Part shown: positions 11,977 to 22,003 of the stretch, in pieces
How positions within the stretch are numbered: the first letter of the stretch is position 1
How the letters are laid out: each line of letters begins with the position of its first letter
Source: Persicaria tinctoria
Lineage: Eukaryota > Streptophyta > Magnoliopsida > Caryophyllales > Polygonaceae
DNA: 64,000 nucleotides
Reading direction: 5' to 3'
Assembly: GCA_037127255.1 (NCBI GenBank)
Contig: JBANSL010000018.1
Coordinates: 9,397,175-9,461,174, forward strand
Program-made: the position numbers and the translations under genes
Notes under the pieces: model-generated
The model's database searches: none
Told to the model about the DNA's origin: nothing
The model's input: only the letters and a program-made list of their open reading frames with translations

Positions 11977-12479
11977 TGGAGGGCGAAGGAGAAGGGTTTA
12001 AGGGAGGTTTTAGGGCGAGTAGCTACGATACGAAGCAGATGAGATTTGTGTTCACTTCATCAGCTGAATCAAGGTTTAAGCTTGAATCCCTAGCGATTGA
12101 GGAAGACGAACGCCGTTACAGGCGAGCTGGGCTAACTTATCACATGAATAGATTGGGAGTAAAGCCCAAACTGGGCCCAATTATCAATTTGCAAATTTTG
12201 CAACAAATTTTTCATCTTCTTTTCGAGTGTGTATCAAATTATCAATGTATGAATGGGAACTTGGGAAAAAAAAAACTAAAAGTCCACATTGTTGATGATT
12301 TGAAGTTTTTCATAGTTCGAATTTGACCCAAATTCTATACATGTTCGATCATTCTACCAGATTCAAGGTTAACATTTTAATTTCGTGTGTTTTTACTTTT
12401 TAGTATATATTATCATTTCTAGGGCTGTGGAATATTTTTTCCCCGTAATTTAGAGCAAAAGTGGATGATTATGGATCCG
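11977..12479. other. Upstream region of the PPR gene
   Basis: This holds the likely 5' leader and promoter of the minus-strand PPR gene. The opposite-strand frame at 11958-12326 overlaps the PPR start and has no domain; I do not call it a gene. Confidence 0.5.
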
Positions 12480-12840
12480 TATGGGTCGGTGTTGAAAAAA
12501 TGACTAAAAATTATAAACAGATTAAAGTTAAAAATTTAACCTCAAATAAGGTTAAAATTTTGTGTGAAATATAAACTCCGTATTAGATGAAAAACAGTTT
12601 ATTTGTAAAAAGTGGAGTTTATTTGGTTGTTATTAGGGGTATAATTGTATTTTAAAATAAAATAAATAAGCTATCAAATGTGACTTATTTTTAAACCCCC
12701 AATTTTAACTAAAACCCCACATATAAACAAGTTAAAAGTTAAAACAACCCCATACACAACTAATAATTTAACATCTTCATTTTAGTAGTTTATATAAACT
12801 ACTAAAATAAACACCCATACACACCCTATGTAACACGGAC
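12480..12840. repeat. Dispersed AT-rich repeat, copy 1
   Basis: Segments such as AAACAGTTTATTTGTAAAAA followed by GTGGAGTTTATTTGGTTGTT, and the end AAATAAACACCCATACACACCCTA, recur at 54420-54795. It is probably a MITE-like family; terminal repeats are not clear. Confidence 0.6.
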
Positions 12841-13550
12841 ACATCTAGGCAAACCGTTATGTCGTGTCTATTATACGACCCAAGCCAGTCTCGACTCTAG
12901 ACACTAAAAACTCAACCGAGAAGAATATCTTATAGACACACCAGAAGCAAAGTCACATGCAGCCAGAGCAAAATGCACCAAGAAGAACCGATCTAAACGA
13001 AAACGGATTTTAGAGCTCGTAAAAAATGAGTGGATTTTAGTCAAGCCCTTTTTCGGGATTTTGTTCAATCCTTTTTTGTTCAAGCCCTTTTAGGAATTTT
13101 TATATATAATATGTTGGGCCTTAGCGTGCAAGGTACAAAGATAACCTTCCACGCCAAGGATTATAATCCTCTCCAACATGCTTGCACGGCAAGGGTGATA
13201 ACCCTTGCATGGCAAGAAGCGAGGGATGTCGGAGGACCACCAGCTAGACAGCCGCTCGCGTTGAGGTGCACGAAGAGGGTGGACGGCGAAGACGAAGGCG
13301 GAGAGTGAAAGTGGGTAGGAGTTGCAAGCAGAGCGACCGAGGATGAGACGCCGAACCTCCATGGGGTACGAGCCGGATGACAATACATATGATAAACGGT
13401 GAAGGTTAGCAGAGGCGGTTCAGCAGCTACCGAAAATGCAAGCACGCAATGAGTTCAAGAGAGAGGATGAGCTAAACTAGCTCATCACCGGAGGAAGGTT
13501 TAGTGGTGATGGGTAGGAAAGGAGAGGTAGTGCAACCAGTGATTGTGATT
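12841..13550. other. Intergenic, nothing recognised
   Basis: There are short open frames on both strands (for example 13030-13308) but no domain, no codon pattern and no repeat that I recognise. Confidence 0.5.
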
Positions 13551-13552
13551 TG

Positions 13553-13935
13553 AGTCTATTTGAGCCTTGTTTGGACCAAACAAGGCTCCAATAGACTCAA
13601 ATCAAGCGATTTAGGGCCGAAATTAGGGTTGTTATATGAGCTTAACAGCTTGGGATTGGCTCGGAAAAAGCTCGACTCGAGCTCATTCACTTACCTAAAC
13701 AAGTCGAGTCTGAACATCATTTTAAGCTCGGCTGAACATCATTTTAAGCCTGAACAAGTCCTGTCCGGAATCAAAACCACGGGAGAAAGATCTCAATTGG
13801 ACATTGGGTAGTGAAGACATCGGTGATGAAGGCCCCCAAATAGACTCAAATCAAGCGATTTGGGGCCGGAATCAAAACCACAAGATAAAGATCTCAAGTG
13901 GACATTGGCTAGCGAAGACATCGGTGATGTAGGCG
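13553..13935. repeat. Palindrome followed by a two-copy ~97-bp direct repeat
   Basis: 13553-13597 is a near-perfect inverted repeat (arms GAGTCTATTTGAGCCTTGTT and complement). Then the segment starting GGAATCAAAACCAC at about 13770 recurs at about 13867, including GACATCGGTGATG in both. The AATAGACTCAAATCAAGCGA motif also appears twice (13589, 13838). Confidence 0.75.
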
Positions 13936-14872
13936 GCCTCCCCAACTGAACTCGAAAGGGTGAGCAGAGCACACAGAGCGAGATGGTGACGGGGTTAGAT
14001 AAGCGTAGGTGGAAGGCCTAGGGAAATTGTTTTTGGTAGTCAGTGTGGTGCTGTGGTGGTGGGCTGGTGGCTGCGGAGGCTGGTAGCAGGGGTATCAAAC
14101 CCGAACACCCGACCCGACGAAGCGGACATGCTGAGTCCTGCTTTTTTCACATTCAATCTCAAGAACATAAATAAAGCGAAATTAAGAAAAGAGGCTCCTT
14201 ACAAAATGCATTGCATCTTTAAAATGTGGACTACGAAAGTGAAGACGTATTATGTTATACAAGATACTCGTATCAGCACAATATTAGAATGTTAATAAGA
14301 CCAACTCACCTCAGCTTCTTCTTAAAATTTATAAAGCTAAAATTAGAATGCTCGTATTCATCAAGTATAAAAACAAAATCCTGGCAATAAAATGAAATCG
14401 AATTATGTACTCAACTCACTCTGTACTATGTATATGGAACTGTATATTCAACTGTCAACTACAAGAAAGATACATATTTTCATCTCTGCTGGATAGACAG
14501 GTTACTGTGTATCGATCAAACATAATGCTGATGAAAGACCGAGAGTTTCGTCAAACTAAATGTCATGTACGATGTATCCCATCTCCCCAGAGACACACTC
14601 CACCTGCCAATAGCACATTTCCTTGTCTCAGATATAGAGCATGAAAGATGCCAAATCACAGTGGTTAATTTTGCAGAGAGGCGATTAAAACTTTGCGATG
14701 AGGAGGACACAGTTGGGTGTGTTTTGCAAGCGTCAGTTCACCATACAAAGCTTCCCTAATATCAGACATTCATCCATTCACCTCTATGAAAATTTAGCAG
14801 ATACAACTTCTCTAATTCTCAAGAAAACATGACTGGTATAGACCTCCTGGGAAATTACCTCCACAAAAAGCC
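13936..14872. other. Downstream region of the P4H gene
   Basis: This probably includes the 3' untranslated region of the minus-strand prolyl 4-hydroxylase. The short frames at 14053-14295 and 14405-14759 have no domain evidence. Confidence 0.5.
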
Positions 14873-17800
14873 CTACGCCTTGTACTCCCCAACATGCATC
14901 CACTTAGTAGATGACCATTTGTTCCCCTTGATTACAGGGCAGCCACCTGCAAGTAACATATGCATTAGTATAAAAAAATGAAGGGAAATTCCGTTTGGTG
15001 CCCGAGTTTTTGACAATTCCGGTTGGTGTCCCACACTTTTTTTTTGTCCGGATGGTACCCCTGAGTTTTGTCAAAAGTCCGGCTCATGCCCAAAACTCAT
15101 AGTTTCTTCTTTTTTAATGAATAAAACCACTCTTTATTTTTATTTTTTCATAAATATGTCCATTTACTTTTAACATTGAACAAAACTACTTATTATTTAA
15201 CTAAATTCAACACAAAATTGACAAAACCACCTTTATTTTTTAAAATGAACAAAATCACACATTATTGCCAAAGTTTTAGCAAAAAATACCCATTCTTTCC
15301 AAAAATTTTTTGAAGAAAATCAACCATTGTTTTTAACATTAAACAAAAGATCCTTTATATATTTTTCATATTTTGTAAAAAATAAATCTCATTATTAAAC
15401 ATTGCATGCACATAATCACCCATTATTTACAAAATTTTGCACAAATCCACTATCTTATTATGTGAACAAAAATAGTTAACCTATAAATTATAAAAAAAAA
15501 TACTTCGTAAAACCATACTTTGTGTAAAACCACCATTTAATCATTTATGCTTTAAAAAATGCACAAAACCACTTCTTGTGTAATAAAAGGTGTTATTCAT
15601 TTCTTTTGGTTGGAATACATAAAGCCTAATAAGATAAGAAAGATTAATCTTTTATTATATTTTTCTTTTACAAGAAGAAAATAAAATAAATAAATTTTAC
15701 TTTTCTTTTTCAAAAAAATTATAATCGAGCATTTGGTTAAATTAATCAATCACATTTACAAATGTTTAAAGTTAGTGAGATATGAGTTAAATATTGTTTT
15801 GAAAAATAATAGGTGTTAAATATTGTTTTTACAAATAATGAGTGTTTTTCGTTTTTGCAACGTATAGAAAAATAATAGATCTTTTGTACAATTTTAAACA
15901 AGTGTGATTTTGCAATGAAAATTTTGGAAATAATATGTGATTTTGTAAAATTTTAAAAAATAAAGTTGATTTTGTCACTTTTGTGTTGAATTTTGTTAAG
16001 TAATAAGTAGTTTTGTTCAATGTTAAAAGTAAATGGGCATATTTATGAAAAAATAAAAATAAAGGGTGATTTTATTCATTAAAAAGAAGAAACTTTGAGT
16101 TTTGGGCATGAGCCGGACTTTTTACAAAACTCAGGGGTACCACCCGGACAAAAAAAAAGTGTGGGACACCAACCGGAATTGTTAAAAACTCAGGGGCACC
16201 AAACGGAATTTCCCTTTTTGGTTTCACAGAAAGACCTAATGAGGCAGAACTCACCATGTAAACTGGATGGATCTAATGAGGCATCAGGTCTCATACTCCA
16301 GAAAAGCAATGCATCACCCCTTTTTGGTTTCACAGAAAGACCTTTTTTACCACATTCAGATAACTCATTCCACCATGGGACAGAAGAGAAGTTTCCTCTG
16401 GCAGCGGGGAATACTGTTTCTCCCCCTTCTTCTACATCTGACCTACAAGAATATCAAAAAACTACTATAACTCTATAACAGAAGAACTGATTCATAGAAA
16501 CTAATCAAAAAGAGTTGCAACTATATCGATACTTTTAAGAAATCTTACAGGTACATAAGAACAGTAGCAATTCTTTGACCCCCATTCTTTGTGTTGAACT
16601 CATCTAAAAAATAATCATAGTGAGGATCATATTTCTGCCCTTCCTCGTAATGGAGAATCTGAAGTCCCTCTCCGTGATCTGCAATTATGATTAGAACAAG
16701 CATTATATGATCACGCCCAATAATATGATGAAATATGAATGGAAGTAATGAAATATCCAATCACACATGATAAGACTTCCACTGAAACCTTCTACCATAA
16801 CTGACCAAAAAATATGCAATAGAATATGCAGAACATTATAAAGGGTGGAATGGGAACTAATACATCTCAAATACACAAAGAAGATAGAAAATGGGCTATC
16901 AAGTAGCTTCCTAAGCTTGAGATTTTGAGAGTCAAGCATTATAACATGTACAGGTAGAAATATTGTTTGCATGGAAAAATTCATGCCCCATATTTACCAT
17001 GTCCGTTTATATTGTTACATATATCTAACTCGTATTAAAAAAAAAAAAAAAAAAAAAAGATCAGTCACAGCTTCAGCCTTCTCCGGAAATTAAATTCACC
17101 CAGCAACCAGTCAAGTGCATGGACTTCCACTGTGATCACTAGAACCATCTTTACTCATTTGAGCTCCCAATATCAACTCAGACACTTGCAGTCGTGATAT
17201 AATAATACCAAGGCTTTAGGAAATTAGGATAAATTCAATAGAACTTACCCTAGAACTGGATCCAAAGTACATATAAGTGATGGGATGGATAACAAAATGG
17301 CAAAATAGATGGCGCAAAAAATATTACAACACAAAAACATCGTTATAATACATAGCTACAGGAATGAAACTGAAATCTGCTATCCTTTTCTCAATATCTC
17401 GGATTACCTTGTCCCTGCCTCTTTTAAGAAACGTCCCAGAACTTGTACGCACCCTGCAGACAAGCAAAATGCAGTAACAAATTATCACCAAGCTTGTAGA
17501 AAAGAAAAAGATGCAAAACAGTTTTAACCCTGATAAATGAATAAAAGCAGTATGTAGAATCTCATTATTACTGAGCCGTAATACATTACAAGAGCTAACC
17601 TGCTGTCCTTACTCCGACCAGTCTTACTATCAACAACAGTTGATTTAGCCATATGAGGCTTTGCAAGGTTGATTAGGTACTCACACTCCTCCTTGGACTG
17701 AACAAGCAGAATAGGGATTCAATACTTACTGAGATACAGCCACCAAATGCATGCATCCACGAAGTGTAGAAAACAAAATCAACAACTACACCCTACACTA

Positions 17801-18438
17801 ACACTTTGGCAAAGATAAATATTTGCATCAGATTGCTAATTCAAATATGAAACATCAGATTGCTAATTCAAGTGACTAATCACTGCTGCTAAAATTAGCA
17901 GACACTTTGATCATAGAAGCAGAAGCCATGTTGATCCAATAAGGTCAACTGCAGTTACAATTAACACTCACAGAAACGCAGTTCTGTTTAAAAAATTCGA
18001 CCATGGCGTTATTGGCGTGGATATCAGATGCGAAATTTGATCGAATCTTACCAGGAAATTATGGTAGAGGAAGGCTCTGGGCTCCCAGGAAATGATTTCA
18101 ACCCATTGTTCTCCCTTCTTTCCCAAACCCTCGCCTCTGTAATAGGAATGCAGAAATCCAGTAAGTACCAAAAACGACGAAAGGTCAAAATAAATCTCAA
18201 ACAAACAGCACGAATTTCAACATCTAGGAGAATCAACCACACACCTCTCCAGGACTTTACGACCGAAAGCGCTCAGGTGATGGGCGGGGCCGGAATCTTC
18301 GGAGTCGATAGGAAGAGAGAGAATGCCGAGACCGAGAAGCAACAGAAGCACGACCGACAGCATCAGGAGCATCGAGAGCACAAGCTTGACCGTCGAAGCT
18401 CTCTTCAGCCCCAATCGATGCTGCCTTGGCTTCGCCAT
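14873..18438 (-). CDS. Prolyl 4-hydroxylase (2OG/Fe dioxygenase), possible splice-donor defect
   Basis: Seven exons on the minus strand: 18438-18245, 18136-18052, 17697-17600, 17453-17356, 16678-16549, 16442-16255, 14946-14873. They total 867 nt (288 residues plus TAG), all in phase. The N-terminus has a single hydrophobic anchor (about residues 18-42), typical of plant type II ER/Golgi P4Hs. The Fe ligands are H178-x-D180 in PHYD and His264 in SLHGG; Lys274 is the likely 2-oxoglutarate ligand. The protein hydroxylates proline in cell-wall glycoproteins such as extensins and AGPs. All junctions are GT-AG except intron 4: the exon must end at 17356 for the frame to continue, but the next base is C (CTATGT instead of GTATGT). 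Unspliced, translation would stop after about ten codons. Intron 6 holds a 1.2-kb foldback element. Confidence 0.9.
14981..16216. mobile_element. Foldback/MITE-like element with TIRs over 300 bp, in last P4H intron
   Basis: The left end AAGGGAAATTCCGTTTGG and the right end, read in reverse complement, agree for more than 300 bp with few mismatches. This includes GTGTCCCACAC, CTCATGCCCAAAACTCA and CATTTACTTTTAACATTGAA. The centre is AT-rich and also partly self-complementary. No open frame of interest is present. I find no convincing target duplication. It lies wholly within P4H intron 6, so a P4H pre-mRNA would contain a very long hairpin. Confidence 0.85.
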
Positions 18439-19039
18439 TAGTGAAACTCACTGAAATCAGAACAATTCGTCCTCTTTTACTAGTGCGTTTGTTCCCGGAG
18501 CCCAAAACCCTAAATCGATCGGTGGACAAACGCTTCGAATTTGGAGAAACGATCCAAGAGAAACACAAGCAACTCAATCACGAACAGGGGACAAGATGTT
18601 TGTACTGGAATCGATTTGATTCGAAGAGTGCGATCCACGGAGAATCTAAGCAGCTGAAGGATTCACGAAGCCGTAATGTCGGTGAGACCAATCGATGAAA
18701 GATGCGATGACAAAAATGTTCGAATTAGCCAAAATGTTACACGTTCGAACAATTCAACAGTCAACCGTAGGGAATTTGGTGGCCGATTGACCGGAACGCG
18801 ACTTGGACAATTTTTTTTTCTTTTTCTTTTAGATCGGGAAAGATTTCGAGGGAGAAGACTCTACCCGAGAGCATTTTTATGAATAAGATCCTAAGTGTGC
18901 AAGTGCAACCTTATCAAACATCTTTCACTTTCACAATCGATAACAGGGTTTTTATATCAGCCATGGCCCATGATCAATTCAATTTCCCAAGGGCGTTATC
19001 TTTGTTTTTCAAATGGTTCTATTTGTACTTTATTTATAT

Positions 19040-19590
19040 GCAGTTGTCTCAACTTTCAAATGTAATAAAAATAGCCCGACCTTTGAGAGTAGTGATAATA
19101 TATTACCACGAGTTTTCTCACGGTTAAAAAATTATGACAAGGCAACCTACGGGGAGTTTTTTACAGTGTTTTCTTGAACGATTTCCTTAGAAAAAAAAAT
19201 AAAAGTTGGATCGGGTTGATACCCAACACATTTTCCTCCCTTCTATCGTCTTCTTTGGTCGCCTCTTGAACTGTCTTCCACGTTTTCCAGGCAGCTTGTG
19301 GTTCATTTTCAATGGCAATCTTCCTCCCTCGTTATAGCCTATTTTGATATGTCACTCTAACATTTTCTTCCTCTTTAACCGGATTAGTTGTTTGGTTGAA
19401 TCAATTTCATTTTTCGAGTTTAGTTTTGTTGTCGGTTTATTTTTTTTCTCCTAATGAATTATGAAACCATTTAAGAAAACTCAATTTTAGTGTTAATTTG
19501 TAAAAAGGCTTCCATAAAGGCTGTCTTGTCAGCATTTATGACCAGTGAGAAAACTCGTGGTAATATATTTTTATTACATTTGAAAAGATT
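19040..19590. mobile_element. Possible MITE with ~45-bp inverted ends
   Basis: CTTTCAAATGTAATAAAAAT and ATATTACCACGAGTTTTCTC at 19053-19122 recur inverted at 19545-19587. The left copy has about 25 extra bases between the two blocks. No coding is visible, and the family is unknown. Confidence 0.5.
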
Positions 19591-20426
19591 TTTTTTACCT
19601 TTGGGGTATTTTAATTAGTTTTTTTTTCCATCCTACATTCAAACTTCGAAATCCAATGAGGCCAAAAGAGGGATGATGTGGGCCATAGAGATGTGTTTTC
19701 TTGGGCCTATCCACAGGCCCAAATGGCAAGTAAACCCTAGAATCTGAGTGAATTGTGTGAACAGCGTGTATTGATATTCAAAAAAAATATTACATACTGT
19801 ATTTTGGATGGATGTAAATGCAAACACAGTCCACAAAAAGAGTTCTTTGGTTTGGGTATTATTTTCATTATTTTGTATGGTTTTATAAAAAAGTATAAAA
19901 AAGGAAGCTTAGCATAAATTTCAAACATGCAAGGTCAAAAAAAAAATTGTACTCTTGAGACCAATGACGCCAAGTGTTAAGGGAGATGTATCTTTAGTTT
20001 AAATCCTACTTTAGTAGGATTTACGAAAATGTGGGTGATCGAGCGTTCAATGACTTGGTGAGCATGTTTGGTATTTGTGAAAATATGGGTGAACGCAACA
20101 TTCAATGGTTTGAGTGAGCTTAGCTAGTGGCTTGTTGCTTACCTTTCTTAGTTCGAGCTAGTGGTTTACATGCTAATGATCAACCTCATGGATGATCAAA
20201 GCCTTATTTGGATAACCACCCAAAAACCCCAAAAGTTTAAAAACCCATGAAGTAAAATAAATTCATATGGTTGGTTAAAGCTTTTGTTATACAAAAACCC
20301 AAAAATTTAACTTTTCATAAATTTTAATTCATCCAGATCAAAAGAAGTTCACTTGCAGAAGGGGACTATGTAAGTAACTTTCTCCCTTATACTGGTCGCG
20401 CGGGCTTCTTCTTTTGTTTTATATTA
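19591..20426. other. Intergenic, flank of the large MULE
   Basis: AT-rich with no supported gene. 20190-20350 resembles a degraded MITE (AAAACCCAAAAA-type segments inverted around 20270). The last ten bases, TTTTATATTA (20417-20426), are the left target duplication of the MULE. Confidence 0.6.
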
Positions 20427-20473
20427 GGAAACGATATCTACACCGCTAATTTTTACTATTTCCACCGCTAATC

Positions 20474-20674
20474 ACCGCATACCTATGCGGTGAGTTAATG
20501 ACCGACTTAATGACGGTCAACGACCTACCACTTATACATGCGGTAGATCACCGCATATACATGCGGTAGATCACCGCATATACATGCGGTGATAGCCACC
20601 GTATAGAGACATACCGCATATTCATGCGGTGAACACCCCCATTCCGTTTCAACCCCACCGCATACACATGCGGT
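20474..20674. promoter_or_regulatory. Left-end palindrome array, ACCGCAT-N4-ATGCGGT
   Basis: Full copies start at 20474, 20550, 20573, 20613 and 20657; degenerate ones start at 20527 and 20598. The series 20527, 20550, 20573 is spaced exactly 23 bp. The array sits just inside the left TIR and downstream of the OTU exon. It is likely a protein-binding array for the element's own factor or transposase. Confidence 0.85.
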
Positions 20675-21030
20675 GGGTATCGGATAACCCGATTTGCGCT
20701 TTACTATTTGGAAGAGCTGAGGGGACCGATTCGAACCGACACACACCGCTTAGGGTTGCGGTATTCGTCCACACTACGAATTTATCGTATAATCCATGGA
20801 CATTGCAATGGTATATCCTACTATAGTGGAATTAACTTTTAATAAACGCCGTGATCTGAAAAAAATCATATATTGAATTGAAAACAAAGATGATTAAAAC
20901 GAAAGTGCGATAGATATAAGCGATGACGAAAATATGGAGTTCGGATGTTCAGATGTGAAATGGAATAGAGAAAGATACAACCCAATTGAACATATGAAGT
21001 TCGAAAAATGACATCAGAGAGTGGGAAATG

Positions 21031-21922
21031 CTAATACGGTAGGGGACGGCCACCATCACGACGGCGGTAAGCTCTATATCGTGCAATCCTCGCTGCAAAC
21101 TGCTCGTCCCAACCGTCGACAGTGCGATCGTGATGCCGTGTCCATGTGACGTAGACTGGAGGAAGAGGTGAACCAGGCAACAACCAAATCTGTGAATACA
21201 AGGTTAATATTGATGTTAGAAAAGAGAAACAAAACAGTAACAAATTAATGAATACGAAATACGAAACGTACCGGAACGAAATGGTTGCTGTTGCCAACTA
21301 AAGCTATTCCATCTAGCTCCTCATAGGCCGGTACTGACGGGCCACCGGTGGCGTACAGAGGTAGGCACAACATAGGCATCATCTGTGACAAAATCACCAA
21401 AGGACGCTGGTGAAGCGTGGCAAACACCTCGCCCATGATCGGAATCTCCATCCAATACGTAGCATCATGACACGTGCCGAAATAGTTGACCCTCATGATG
21501 AGCTCCTGTAAGGCCGGATAGTAATGGTACCGATCTGAATGCACCTGCAACTCAACGGCCAGCTCTCGTCGAACTCGAGGCCATGCGTCTTGTCCCAAGT
21601 TGAGAAGACAAGCTAAAGACCTATACCCACAGTGACCATCACCTGCAACATTTGTGACGGCTCGTACGAAAGTAATCATGAATTCGTCGACGTTGCCAGT
21701 GCCCCAATTGAATTCTACTCGAGGTAGATTCTGTGGTGGAAGCGCCGTAGGTGCTGGTGTTGGAATGTCACTTACAATCTCCGGAGCTGGCTCCGACGCC
21801 GATCGACCTCGTCCACGTCCCCTTCCACGACCCCGTCCTCGGCCTCTGCCTACTCCTCGGCCCCTAGGAGGGTCGTCGATGGCAATGTCGTTGGACCCAG
21901 TGGCCTCCTCAGTACCTTCCAC
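21031..21922 (-). CDS. OTU-type cysteine protease domain, C-terminal part of the MULE protein
   Basis: Two exons, 21922-21272 and 21189-21031, join in phase with a GT-AG intron to give about 269 residues. The start is Pro/Arg-Gly-rich with a run of RG repeats (residues ~20-40). An OTU fold signature follows: DGHCGYRSLA with the catalytic Asp-Gly-x-Cys, and a distal NSNHFVP with the catalytic His. OTU enzymes cleave ubiquitin or ubiquitin-like chains. No ATG opens this frame. Instead the frame is continuous with the transposase upstream, broken only by TAG at 22006-22004 and TGA at 21967-21965. It was therefore most likely the C-terminal domain of a ~989-residue transposase-OTU protein rather than a separate gene. 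Confidence 0.85.
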
Positions 21923-22003
21923 GTCATCTGTTTCGTTTGATGCCGGTTGACCCCGACCTCGGCCTCACCCTCGTGCGGATCCAGTGGTCGCCTGTCTATC
22001 TGC

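Noticed and set aside
14981..16216. Assignment of the foldback to a MULE by target duplication
   Set aside because: The 9-10 bases on each side do not match, so the superfamily is left open.
18028..18698. Plus-strand frames opposite P4H exons 1 and 2
   Set aside because: They are antisense shadows of the P4H coding strand and upstream region, without domains.
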